Shown here: one piece after another, positions 1 to 7,218 of the stretch
Numbering within the stretch: the stretch's first letter is position 1
How the letters are laid out: each line of letters starts with the position of its first letter
From: Rhodopseudomonas sp. P2A-2r
Lineage (GTDB): Bacteria; Pseudomonadota; Alphaproteobacteria; Rhizobiales; Xanthobacteraceae
Reading direction: 5' to 3'
DNA length: 64,000 nucleotides
Assembly (NCBI RefSeq): GCF_026015985.1
Contig: NZ_CP110389.1
Coordinates: forward strand, 5,922,001-5,986,000
Position numbers and translations under genes: made by a program
Notes under the pieces: generated by a model
Seen by the model: only the letters and a program-made list of their open reading frames with translations
Told to the model about the DNA's origin: nothing
Database searches by the model: none

Positions 1-560
1 GTAGCATCCAGCGCGGTGGTCGGCTCGTCCGCCAGCAGGATCTTCGGCTTGCAGGCCAGCGCCAGCGCGATCATCGCGCGCTGCCGCATGCCGCCCGACA
101 TTTCATGCGGATAGGCATCGAGCCGGCGCTTCGCCGAGGGGATGCGTACCACTTCCAGCATCTCCAGCGCTCGCTTGTTCGCGTCCGCCTGGCTCTTGCC
201 TTCGTGGCGCATCACGCTCTCGGCGATCTGCTGGCCGATGGTGTAGACCGGATCCAGCGCCAGCGCCGGCTCCTGGAAGATCATCGATACGGTCTGACCG
301 CGAAACGCCGACAGCTCCTCGTCGTTGAGCGCCAGCACGTCCTTGCCCATCACGTTGACGGTGCCGGTGATCTGCGTGCGCTTCTTCGGCAACAGCCGCA
401 TCAAGGCCCGCAGGGTCACGCTCTTGCCGGAGCCGGACTCGCCGAGCAGGCCGAGCACCTCGCCCTCGCCCAGCGAAAAACTGAGATCGTTGACCGCATA
501 TACGGTACGCTCGCCGCCGAAGCGAACGTTGAGATTGCGGACCTCGACGAGATTGCTCAT
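1..560 (-). CDS. Peptide-type ABC importer ATPase, DppD/OppD-like (3' end outside window)
   Basis: Energy-coupling ATPase of a dipeptide/oligopeptide-type importer, acting at the inner face of the cytoplasmic membrane. The readable N-terminal part (about 186 residues) shows Walker A GESGSGKS, a Q-loop FQEP, the ABC signature SGGMRQR and Walker B ILLADEP followed by TTALD. The gene runs off the left edge, so the C-terminal oligopeptide-binding extension typical of the family is not seen. Its ATG overlaps the stop of the amidase gene by 4 bases (ATGA), so it is translationally coupled and is the last visible gene of the operon. It is the partner of the second ATPase at 2163-3230; such importers normally use two different ATPases. 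Confidence 0.93.
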   Translation of the reverse strand, partial: MSNLVEVRNLNVRFGGERTVYAVNDLSFSLGEGEVLGLLGESGSGKSVTLRALMRLLPKKRTQITGTVNVMGKDVLALNDEELSAFRGQTVSMIFQEPALALDPVYTIGQQIAESVMRHEGKSQADANKRALEMLEVVRIPSAKRRLDAYPHEMSGGMRQRAMIALALACKPKILLADEPTTALDA

Positions 561-1972
561 GCAAGCTCCGGGCATTGGGTGTGGAAATCAGTCGCCCGCT
601 GGAACGCGGCGCCGATGGTCAGCACGGTGGCTTCATCGAACGGTCGACCGATCAGCTGCATGCCTATCGGCAACTTGCTGGAAGTGAAGCCGGTCGGAAT
701 CGAGAGCGCCGGCAGGCCGAGGTAGTTGATCGGGCGGGTGAAGCGTGTCACCCGCTGGATCATCGCCTCGGCGTCCAGACTGTTGCCGACATCCGTTTCC
801 AGAATGGTTGGTGCCGCGGCCGGCGAAACCGGCGCCAGAACTGCATCCACGCCGGCGACCGCGGCGAGATGAGCCGCCAGCGCCGGACCGCGCCAGCGCA
901 TGGTTTCCAGATAGGTCACGCCGGAAATGCCGAAGCCGTTCTGCAGCCGTGCCAGGATCTGCGGGCCATAGTCCTGCGGCCGCTCGACCATCCAGCGTTT
1001 GTGAATCGCGGCAGCCTCGGTGACGATCAGCAACTGGCAAGCCGCCGAAAGCTGTCGCTGGTCCGGCAGGTCGACCTCGACCACATGAACGCCCTCGCGC
1101 TTCAGCGTTGCAATGGTGTCCTGCAGGGCCTGCGCCGTGCCGTCATCGAGATCCTCGACGTAGAACGCCTTGGGAATGCCGACGGTCATGCCCTTGGCCG
1201 ACGCGTGCGTGGCCGCCATGTAGTTCGGCACCGCGCGCGTGCTGGTGGTCGGATCGAGCGGATCGGCGCCGGCCATCAGGCCGGTGAGCAGCGCGCAATC
1301 CTCGACGGTGCGGGCCAGCGGGCCGACGGTGTCGAGCGACTGCGACAGCGGCATGGCGCCGGCGCGGCTGATCAGGCCCACGGTGGTCTTCAATCCGGTG
1401 ACGCCGCAGAAATGCGCCGGCAACCGGATCGAACCGCCAGTGTCGGAGCCCAATGCCGCAAATGTCAAACGGGCAGCGACGGCGGAGCCCGAACCCGACG
1501 ACGAGCCGCCGGTGACGTGATCCACATGCCACGGATTATGCACCGCGCCGTAATGCGCGTTGTGGCCGGTGGGGCCATAGGCGAATTCCACCATCTGCAG
1601 AGAGCCGAGGCGCACGGTGCCGGCGTCCTTCAGCCGCTGCAGCGCCGTCGACGTCGTGGTCGCGACCCAGTCGCGGCGGATGTGCGAGCCGCAAGTGACC
1701 ACATGGCCTTCGTCGTAATACATGTCCTTGTGCGCCAGCGGCACGCCGTGCAGCACGCCCTTGCTCTGCCCCTTGGCGAGCGCTGCGTCGGCGGCATCGG
1801 CAGCGGCCAGCGCAGCATCGGCCTCGATCGACATGAACGCATTGAGGCTCGACTGCCATTTGGCGGTCCGGTCGAGACATGACTTTGTCGCTTCGCGCGA
1901 CGAGATCTTCTTGTTGGCAATGGCGTCGGCTATTTCGGTCAGCGACAGCAATGCGGGTTCGGTGACGCTCAT
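557..1972 (-). CDS. Amidase signature family hydrolase (AtzE/GatA-like)
   Basis: A 471-residue amidase-signature enzyme that hydrolyses a C-N amide bond. The Ser-cisSer-Lys triad is visible: Lys near residue 82 in LAHKDMYYD, the cis-Ser in GGSSSGSG near 157, and the nucleophile Ser near 181 in SDTGGSIR. Both ends overlap neighbours by 4 bases: its start with the stop of the small DUF4089 gene, and its stop with the start of the DppD-like ATPase. The small partner resembles AtzG, the GatC-like subunit of the 1-carboxybiuret hydrolase AtzE, so the two probably form a complex. It lies inside an importer operon, so the imported compound is probably its substrate (inference). It is unlikely to be the tRNA amidotransferase GatA, because no gatB lies nearby. 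Confidence 0.88.
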   Translation of the reverse strand: MSVTEPALLSLTEIADAIANKKISSREATKSCLDRTAKWQSSLNAFMSIEADAALAAADAADAALAKGQSKGVLHGVPLAHKDMYYDEGHVVTCGSHIRRDWVATTTSTALQRLKDAGTVRLGSLQMVEFAYGPTGHNAHYGAVHNPWHVDHVTGGSSSGSGSAVAARLTFAALGSDTGGSIRLPAHFCGVTGLKTTVGLISRAGAMPLSQSLDTVGPLARTVEDCALLTGLMAGADPLDPTTSTRAVPNYMAATHASAKGMTVGIPKAFYVEDLDDGTAQALQDTIATLKREGVHVVEVDLPDQRQLSAACQLLIVTEAAAIHKRWMVERPQDYGPQILARLQNGFGISGVTYLETMRWRGPALAAHLAAVAGVDAVLAPVSPAAAPTILETDVGNSLDAEAMIQRVTRFTRPINYLGLPALSIPTGFTSSKLPIGMQLIGRPFDEATVLTIGAAFQRATDFHTQCPELA

Positions 1973-2166
1973 TTGACGGCTTTCGTATTCTGCACGACGA
2001 GAAAGGTGGCGGGCTCGAGATCCATCGGCAGCGTGCCGGCGATGGCCTTGAAGCCCTCATAAGCGGGGCCGATGGCATGGGCGATGCGCGCCGCGACATC
2101 GTCGGCAACAGTTAAACCGCCGAACTCGGCGATCGCCTTGATCTGGTTGGGTGTTGGCGCGGTCAT
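1969..2166 (-). CDS. Small AtzG-like (DUF4089) subunit
   Basis: A 65-residue soluble protein that looks like the DUF4089/AtzG family, small GatC-like proteins that wrap around and stabilise an amidase partner. The start was placed at the ATG giving MTAPTPNQIK, because this overlaps the upstream ATPase stop by 4 bases; the longer reading upstream lies inside that ATPase gene. It is followed by an ATGA overlap with the amidase, so the two are translated together, as expected for subunits of one complex. Typical features are the short helical N-terminal part (IKAIAEFGGLTV) and a later AGTLPMDLEPATF stretch. The family assignment comes from size, context and sequence style, not a search. Confidence 0.75.
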   Translation of the reverse strand: MTAPTPNQIKAIAEFGGLTVADDVAARIAHAIGPAYEGFKAIAGTLPMDLEPATFLVVQNTKAVK

Positions 2167-3230
2167 GACGGCATGGCTCCTGCGGCTGGCGCCTTGCTGT
2201 GGCTGGCGCCCGGAATGAACATGTAGCAAGCGACCTGATGTCCGGTCGCGTCGATATCGGTCAGCTTCGGGCTTTCACCGGAGCATACCGCCTCGGCGAA
2301 CGGACAGCGCGTGTGAAAACGGCAGCCGGACGGTGGATCGATCGGGTTCGGCGGATCGCCGGTGATCGGCGGGGTCTGGGTGCGGTTGTCAGGGTCCGAC
2401 GACGGCATCGCCGCCAGCAGTGCGCGCGTATAGGGATGCGCGGGCCTGTCCCAGACATTGTCGACCGGGCCGAGTTCGACGACCTCGCCGAGATACATCA
2501 CCAGCACACGGTCGGAGATGTAGCGGACCACATTGAGATCGTGGCTGATGAACAGATAGGTCAGGCCGAATTCGCGCTTCAGGTCGACCAGGAGGTTGAG
2601 CACCTGGGCTTCGACCGACTTGTCGAGCGCCGACACGGCCTCATCGAGAATGACGAGGCGCGGCGACAACGCGAGCGCACGCGCGATATTGACGCGCTGG
2701 CGCTGGCCGCCGGAAATCTCGTGCGGATAGCGGTTGGCGAAATTCTCCGGCCGCAAGCCGACCTTCCCCAGCAGCTCGCGCGCCAGTGCCCGCGACGCGC
2801 CTTCTGCCATGCCGTGGACCTTCGGCCCGAACGCAATCGATTCCTCGATAGTGAGGCGCGGATTAAGCGAGGCGTAGCTGTCCTGGAACACCATCTGCAT
2901 GCCGCGGCGCAGTTCGCGCAACGTCAGCTCGCGGCCGACGGCGCGGCCGTCATAGATGATGTCGCCGGAATTGCGCTCCATCAGGTGCATCAGCAGTCGC
3001 GCGGTGGTCGATTTGCCGCAGCCGGATTCACCGACGATGCCGACGGTCTCGCCCTTGGCGATGTCGAACGATACGTTATCGACGGCACGCACGGTCTTGC
3101 TCTTGGCAAACAGCCCGCCGCGCACCGGAAAGTGTTTTGTGAGGCCATCCACGCGAAGCAGCGGCTGCGCGACGCCGCCGATGTCCGGCAACGGTTCGAG
3201 CTTGTCGATGGGTTCGATGATTTCGGTCAT
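2163..3230 (-). CDS. Peptide-type ABC importer ATPase, DppF/OppF-like
   Basis: Second ATPase of the importer, 355 residues from the chosen ATG (MTEIIEPIDK). Motifs: Walker A GESGCGKST, Q-loop FQDSYASLNPR, signature SGGQRQR, Walker B LVILDEAVSALD and the switch His in FISHDL. Note Ala after the Walker B Glu (DEAVSALD) where DEPTSALD is usual; this variant is common in DppF proteins. The C-terminus carries the Cys-containing oligopeptide-binding module (GCRFHTRCPFAEAVC), which in relatives can hold an iron-sulfur cluster. It lies four bases after the permease stop and overlaps the AtzG-like gene by 4 bases. A longer reading frame starts at 3272, but that start would sit inside the permease gene. 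Confidence 0.94.
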   Translation of the reverse strand: MTEIIEPIDKLEPLPDIGGVAQPLLRVDGLTKHFPVRGGLFAKSKTVRAVDNVSFDIAKGETVGIVGESGCGKSTTARLLMHLMERNSGDIIYDGRAVGRELTLRELRRGMQMVFQDSYASLNPRLTIEESIAFGPKVHGMAEGASRALARELLGKVGLRPENFANRYPHEISGGQRQRVNIARALALSPRLVILDEAVSALDKSVEAQVLNLLVDLKREFGLTYLFISHDLNVVRYISDRVLVMYLGEVVELGPVDNVWDRPAHPYTRALLAAMPSSDPDNRTQTPPITGDPPNPIDPPSGCRFHTRCPFAEAVCSGESPKLTDIDATGHQVACYMFIPGASHSKAPAAGAMPS

Positions 3231-3234
3231 GACA

Positions 3235-4122
3235 TCAGTTCCGGATGTCCATGGCGCTGCGCATGCCATCACTCAACAGGTTAAAACAGATCGATACTGC
3301 AAAAATCATCGCGCCGGGCAATGCCGCGACCCAGGGATTGACGTAGATCGCGGTGCGCAGCGTGTTGAGCATCAGGCCCCATTCCGGCTCCGGCGGCTTG
3401 GTGCCGAGACCGAGGAACGACAGGCCGGCGGCCAGAATCATCGACACCGAGATCAGCCCCGTCGCATACACGAAGATGGTGCCGAGCACGTTGCCGAGCA
3501 TGTGCACCCGCATGATGGTGAAGGCGTCGGCGCCGGATGCTCGCGCGGCCTCGACGAAGTCGGCGTTGCGAACGCCGGTGGTGACGCTCTCGGCGACGCG
3601 GGTGATCTGCGGCACGAACACGATGGTCAGAGAGACGATGGAATTGACGATACCGGCGCCAAGCGCGCCGGAAATCGCGATGGCCAGTAGCACCGAGGGG
3701 AAGGCGTAGAACACGTCGACCGTGCGCATGATGGCGGTGTTGAGCTTGCCGCCGACATAACCGGCCACGAGGCCGAGCGAGGTGCCTATCACGAAAGCCA
3801 GGATCACCGGCAGGATGCCGATCAGCAGTGACAGCCGGCCGCCATAGACCAATCGCGCAAACATGTCGCGGCCGAGCTCGTCGGTGCCGAGTGGATAATT
3901 CGGTGTGCCGATGTGGCGCAACCGGCGGATCATCGAGCCCTGATAGGGATCGGCGAGGCCGAGCCACGGCGCGAACAACGCGCCGAGCAGAATCAGCAGC
4001 AGGATCGCCGCGCACGTCATGCTGACCTTGTCTTTGACAATACGGCGGCCCACCGTGGCCCAGTAGCCGCGGGCGGCGTGCGTAGGCGCTGCCTGCAGCG
4101 CGGTGTCGGTCATCGCGGTCAT
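3235..4122 (-). CDS. Peptide-type ABC importer permease, DppC-like
   Basis: A 295-residue inner-membrane permease with about six membrane segments. The N-terminal domain typical of DppC/OppC is present: a membrane segment near residues 38-55 and then the sequence LADPYQG. The coupling EAA-like loop is visible as EAARASGADAFTIMRVHMLGN. It pairs with the DppB-like permease 19 bases upstream to form the translocation channel. A GGAT ribosome site lies about nine bases before the ATG; a second ATG three codons further in (MTDTAL) is also possible. Confidence 0.93.
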   Translation of the reverse strand: MTAMTDTALQAAPTHAARGYWATVGRRIVKDKVSMTCAAILLLILLGALFAPWLGLADPYQGSMIRRLRHIGTPNYPLGTDELGRDMFARLVYGGRLSLLIGILPVILAFVIGTSLGLVAGYVGGKLNTAIMRTVDVFYAFPSVLLAIAISGALGAGIVNSIVSLTIVFVPQITRVAESVTTGVRNADFVEAARASGADAFTIMRVHMLGNVLGTIFVYATGLISVSMILAAGLSFLGLGTKPPEPEWGLMLNTLRTAIYVNPWVAALPGAMIFAVSICFNLLSDGMRSAMDIRN

Positions 4123-4141
4123 GAGAGAAAATCCTGCATGG

Positions 4142-5095
4142 TCAGTTCCGCTTGATGCGCGGATCGATCGCGGCCTGCGCGATATCGACCAGGAGATTGA
4201 GGAAGACGAAGAACAGCGCCAGCACCAGGATGGTGCCCTGCAGCAGCGGCAGGTCGCGCTGGAAGATCGCCGAGTTCAGCAGCAGGCCGGAGCCCGGCCA
4301 CGAGAACACCGTCTCGATCAAGATCGAGCCGCCGAGCATATAGCCGAGTTGCAGGCCCATCACCGCAAGCGCGGTCGGTGCGGCATTCTTGATGACGTGG
4401 CGAAACACGCTTTTCTCACGCAGGCCTTTGGCGCGCAGCGCCTCGACGAAATCCTGCGAGAGAATGTCGCCGGTCAGGGCGCGCACGGTGCGGGTGATGA
4501 TACCCATCGGAATCACCGAGGTGGTGATTGCCGGCAGCACCAGATATTTGATGTGGTCCCAATCCCAGGCCCAGGAGCCGGAGCCGCCCGGCCCCGCGCC
4601 CACCGCCGGCAGCCAGTTCAGCTGCACCGAGAATATGATGACCAGCACCATGCCGAGCCAGTAATGCGGCACCGAGACGCCGGCGATGGCGATCGAGGTC
4701 GAGACTTTGTCGATCCAGGTGTCGCGGAAATAGCCGGAGATCAGCCCAAAGAGCAGGCCGAGCGTGAAGCCGATCAATGCGGCGGCGATCGCCAGCGTCA
4801 CGGTGTTGCCGACCGCACGCAGCACTTCGGCGAGCACCGGGCGGCCGGTGGCGATGGAGGCGCCGAGGTCGCCATGCAGAGCGCGCCACAGCCACAGGCC
4901 GAACTGCACCGGCAGCGGCCGGTCGAAGCCATAGGCGATACGCAATTGCGCCGCGAGTTCCTGCGAGGCGTCAGCGGGAAGGATGGCGACAAGCGGATCA
5001 CCCGGCGTGATGTGCACCAGCAGGAAGCACACCAGCGCCACGCTGATGACGACCGGAATCACATAAACGATGCGGCGCGCGATATAGACGAACAA
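4142..5095 (-). CDS. Peptide-type ABC importer permease, DppB-like
   Basis: A 317-residue permease with six predicted membrane segments. It shows the DppB/OppB hallmarks: an N-terminal segment starting YIARRIVYVIPVV, then HITPGDPLVAILP, and a coupling loop EALRAKGLREKSVFRHVIKNA. The start codon is TTG at 5095, supported by an AAGGT ribosome site five bases before it. It follows the binding-protein gene after a 235-base gap that is mostly a palindromic repeat (5135-5307); the repeat may lower or separate expression of the membrane components relative to the binding protein (inference). Confidence 0.93.
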   Translation of the reverse strand: MFVYIARRIVYVIPVVISVALVCFLLVHITPGDPLVAILPADASQELAAQLRIAYGFDRPLPVQFGLWLWRALHGDLGASIATGRPVLAEVLRAVGNTVTLAIAAALIGFTLGLLFGLISGYFRDTWIDKVSTSIAIAGVSVPHYWLGMVLVIIFSVQLNWLPAVGAGPGGSGSWAWDWDHIKYLVLPAITTSVIPMGIITRTVRALTGDILSQDFVEALRAKGLREKSVFRHVIKNAAPTALAVMGLQLGYMLGGSILIETVFSWPGSGLLLNSAIFQRDLPLLQGTILVLALFFVFLNLLVDIAQAAIDPRIKRN

Positions 5096-5134
5096 AGGTC
5101 ACCTTCGATTCAGTGGTAGAGAAGCGCTTCTTAT

Positions 5135-5307
5135 CCCTCCCCGCGTCTTCGCGTGGGGAGGGTGGCCGGCCGTCAGGCCGGTCGGGTGGGGGTGGCGGCC
5201 ACATCACGACAGCGAATGTTGCGCCCCCACCCGTCACGTTTGTTCGCTTCGGTCTCAAACGCGCCACCCTCCCCACCCCGCGAAGCTTCGCTTCGCCGGG
5301 GGAGGGA
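5135..5307. repeat. Intergenic palindromic repeat, family A copy 1
   Basis: Long imperfect inverted repeat between the binding-protein and permease genes. Outer arms are CCCTCCCCGCG and its counterpart GGGGGAGGG; inner arms include GGGTGGGGG with CCCCCACCC. A small internal palindrome CGAAGCTTCGCTTCG lies near 5281. Related copies occur at 8945, 34348, 40004, 42646 and 53386. Confidence 0.85.
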
Positions 5308-5330
5308 AAGAAGCACGCTTGCGTTAGCTA

Positions 5331-6998
5331 CTACGGCGTCATCGACACCGGCGAGAAGTCGACGAACCAGCTCTTTGGCTGCACAAAGCCCTTGATCTTC
5401 GGGCTCAGCGCGCGCGGACCAACGTCATGGGCGACATAGAGGAACGCTGCATCGTCGATCGAGGCGGCGTTCAACTCGGCCAGAGCCTCGTCACGCGCAG
5501 CAGGATCGAAGGTGGTGCGGGCCTTGGTCACCAGCTCGTCGAACTTCGGGTTATTGATATAGCCCCAGTTGTTGGAGACCGGCGGCGCCATGGATGACTG
5601 CAGGAAGCGCACCAATGCGAAGAACGGGTCCATCGCCGCATAAGTGACGTTGGTGGCGTTGGAGCCGTTCGCGCTGGGATCCTTGACGCCGCGGCGCCAG
5701 TTGGTGAACAGCGTATTCCACTCGATGACGTCGAGCTTGACGTCGAAATAGCACTCCGCCAGCGCCTGCTGCAGATATTCGTTCATCGGCAGCGGCAGCA
5801 TCTGGCCGGAGCCCGACGCCGAAGTCTGGGTCTTGACTTCAAGCTTCTTGGTCGGACCGTAACCGGCTTCCTTCATCAGCGCCTGCGCGGCCTTCAGGTC
5901 GTACTTGATCTGGAAGGTTGGCTTGCCGCGCCAGGGATGGCCGGGTTCGAAGGTGCCGGTGGCGGGCACCATCAAGCCGGCCAGCAAACCATCGCGCAGG
6001 CCTTCGCGATCGATGCAGAGATTGGCGGCCTTGCGGACGCGGATGTCGTTCCACGGCGAGCCTTCGACGCGCGAGAACTGCCACGGCCAGACATGGGGCT
6101 GCTCGTTCTTCTCGATCTTGAAGCCGCGGGCGGTGATTTCCTTGACCGCGTCAGGTGCCGGCGCCTCGATCCAGTCGACCTGGCCGGACAGCAGCGCCGC
6201 GGTGCGGGCATTGGCCTCCGGCATCGGCAGCAACAGCATCTTGTCGACCTTGGGGATGCGATCCTTGTTCCAGTAGGCGTCGTTCTTCGCCAGTTCGAGC
6301 CGCTCGCGCGGCGTGAACTTCGACATCTTCCACGGGCCGGTGCCGGCCGGTTCGCGCGCGAAGGCGGTCCATGCCGCCTGCGACTTCGCCTTGGCGTCGG
6401 CGCCCTCGGCCTTGTCGAAGAAGCCCTGCCACTTGCTGGGGCTGACCATATAAAGGTTTGTCAGATTGATCGGCAGGAACGAGTCTGGCTCCTTGGTCGT
6501 CAGTTCGACGGTCATGTCGTCGATCTTCTTCGCGGAGACCAGCGTCGGCATACGCGAGGCGGTGACGCCGACCTGGCTGGCATCGAACTGCACGGCATCC
6601 TGCTTCAGCACCTTCTCGACGTTCCACACCACGGCATCGGCGTTGAATGGCGAACCATCGTGAAAGACGACGCCGGGGCGCAGCTTGAAGGTCCACTTCT
6701 TCTTGTCGGCGTCATCGACTTTCCATTCGGTCGCCAGGCCGGGGATAACCACGCTCGCCTTGGTTGCCGACGACAGATCCCACATCGTGAGGCCGTCATA
6801 CATGGTGTTGCCGGTAAAGCGATTGCCTTCAAAGCCCTGATCGGGCTGGCCCAACGTGCGCGGAATGTCGGCGGCGGTCATGCCGATGCGCAGCACGGTC
6901 TCGGCGCGCGCGGCCTGCGGCAGCGTCAGCGCGGTCGCAACGCTCAGCATGGCGATCGCCATGGCAAGGCGGCTCTTGGTCGGCTTCTCGATACGCAT
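5331..6998 (-). CDS. ABC importer substrate-binding protein, SBP family 5 (first)
   Basis: Periplasmic binding protein of the peptide/nickel class (SBP_bac_5), 555 residues from the chosen start. It has a Sec signal peptide: basic MRIEKPTKSR, a hydrophobic stretch, then cleavage after AARA before ETVLRIG. The fold-typical motif PGLATEWKVDDADKKKWTF followed by LRPGVVFHDGSPFNADAVVWN is clear. The ATG at 6998 is preferred over 7007 because GGGGA lies nine bases before it; upstream in-frame starts as far as 7136 would cross the promoter. It heads the minus-strand importer operon. A sigma-54-type promoter lies at 7061-7076. Its ligand cannot be named from sequence; peptides, amines and opines are all possible for this family. 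Confidence 0.92.
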   Translation of the reverse strand: MRIEKPTKSRLAMAIAMLSVATALTLPQAARAETVLRIGMTAADIPRTLGQPDQGFEGNRFTGNTMYDGLTMWDLSSATKASVVIPGLATEWKVDDADKKKWTFKLRPGVVFHDGSPFNADAVVWNVEKVLKQDAVQFDASQVGVTASRMPTLVSAKKIDDMTVELTTKEPDSFLPINLTNLYMVSPSKWQGFFDKAEGADAKAKSQAAWTAFAREPAGTGPWKMSKFTPRERLELAKNDAYWNKDRIPKVDKMLLLPMPEANARTAALLSGQVDWIEAPAPDAVKEITARGFKIEKNEQPHVWPWQFSRVEGSPWNDIRVRKAANLCIDREGLRDGLLAGLMVPATGTFEPGHPWRGKPTFQIKYDLKAAQALMKEAGYGPTKKLEVKTQTSASGSGQMLPLPMNEYLQQALAECYFDVKLDVIEWNTLFTNWRRGVKDPSANGSNATNVTYAAMDPFFALVRFLQSSMAPPVSNNWGYINNPKFDELVTKARTTFDPAARDEALAELNAASIDDAAFLYVAHDVGPRALSPKIKGFVQPKSWFVDFSPVSMTP

Positions 6999-7060
6999 CG
7001 GTGTCATTCCCCGTGGATTGGATGGCTCGGCGTCACAGCCTAAGCACTGGCTAATTCTTA

Positions 7061-7076
7061 TGCAACGGCTGTGCCA
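7061..7076 (-). promoter_or_regulatory. Candidate sigma-54 promoter for the importer operon
   Basis: On the minus strand the sequence reads TGGCACAGCCGTTGCA. This fits the -24/-12 consensus (TGGCAC, five bases, TTGCW) with the invariant GG and GC exactly ten bases apart. Transcription would start near 7050, about 50 bases before the ATG at 6998. Confidence 0.72.
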
Positions 7077-7083
7077 GCGGCGG

Positions 7084-7107
7084 CGAGTCACTGCGTTGGG
7101 TGACTCG
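7084..7107. promoter_or_regulatory. Perfect inverted repeat between divergent promoters
   Basis: CGAGTCAC, eight-base spacer, GTGACTCG: a perfect 8+8 palindrome. It lies between the two sigma-54-type elements and is centred about 91 bases before the predicted plus-strand start and about 45 before the minus-strand start. It is a likely binding site for a dimeric regulator, possibly an enhancer-binding activator; the identity of the protein is not visible. Confidence 0.6.
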
Positions 7108-7159
7108 GCGTGCGGCATAGCGCCCCGTTGGCACACAGTGCATCAGCATCTGCCTAATG

Positions 7160-7175
7160 TGGCATCAAGCTTGCA
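7160..7175 (+). promoter_or_regulatory. Candidate sigma-54 promoter for the second binding protein
   Basis: TGGCATCAAGCTTGCA matches the -24/-12 pattern (TGGCAY, five bases, TTGCA) with GG and GC ten bases apart. The predicted start is near 7186, about 33 bases before the ATG at 7219. Confidence 0.68.
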
Positions 7176-7218
7176 AGAATTCTCCGACTCTCGCTTATCC
7201 TCATTGGAGCCTGTTTAC

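Noticed and set aside
557..1972. Assignment of the first amidase as tRNA amidotransferase GatA
   Set aside because: The small partner resembles AtzG rather than a standard gatC, no gatB is present, and the gene lies in a transport operon.
5135..5307. CRISPR-like or transposon ends for the family A repeats
   Set aside because: The copies are single dispersed palindromes without regular spacers, target duplications or a transposase gene.
7121..7146. A third TGGCAC word (TGGCACACAGTGCATC) as a sigma-54 promoter
   Set aside because: There is no GC at the required ten-base distance from the GG, so it fails the invariant spacing.
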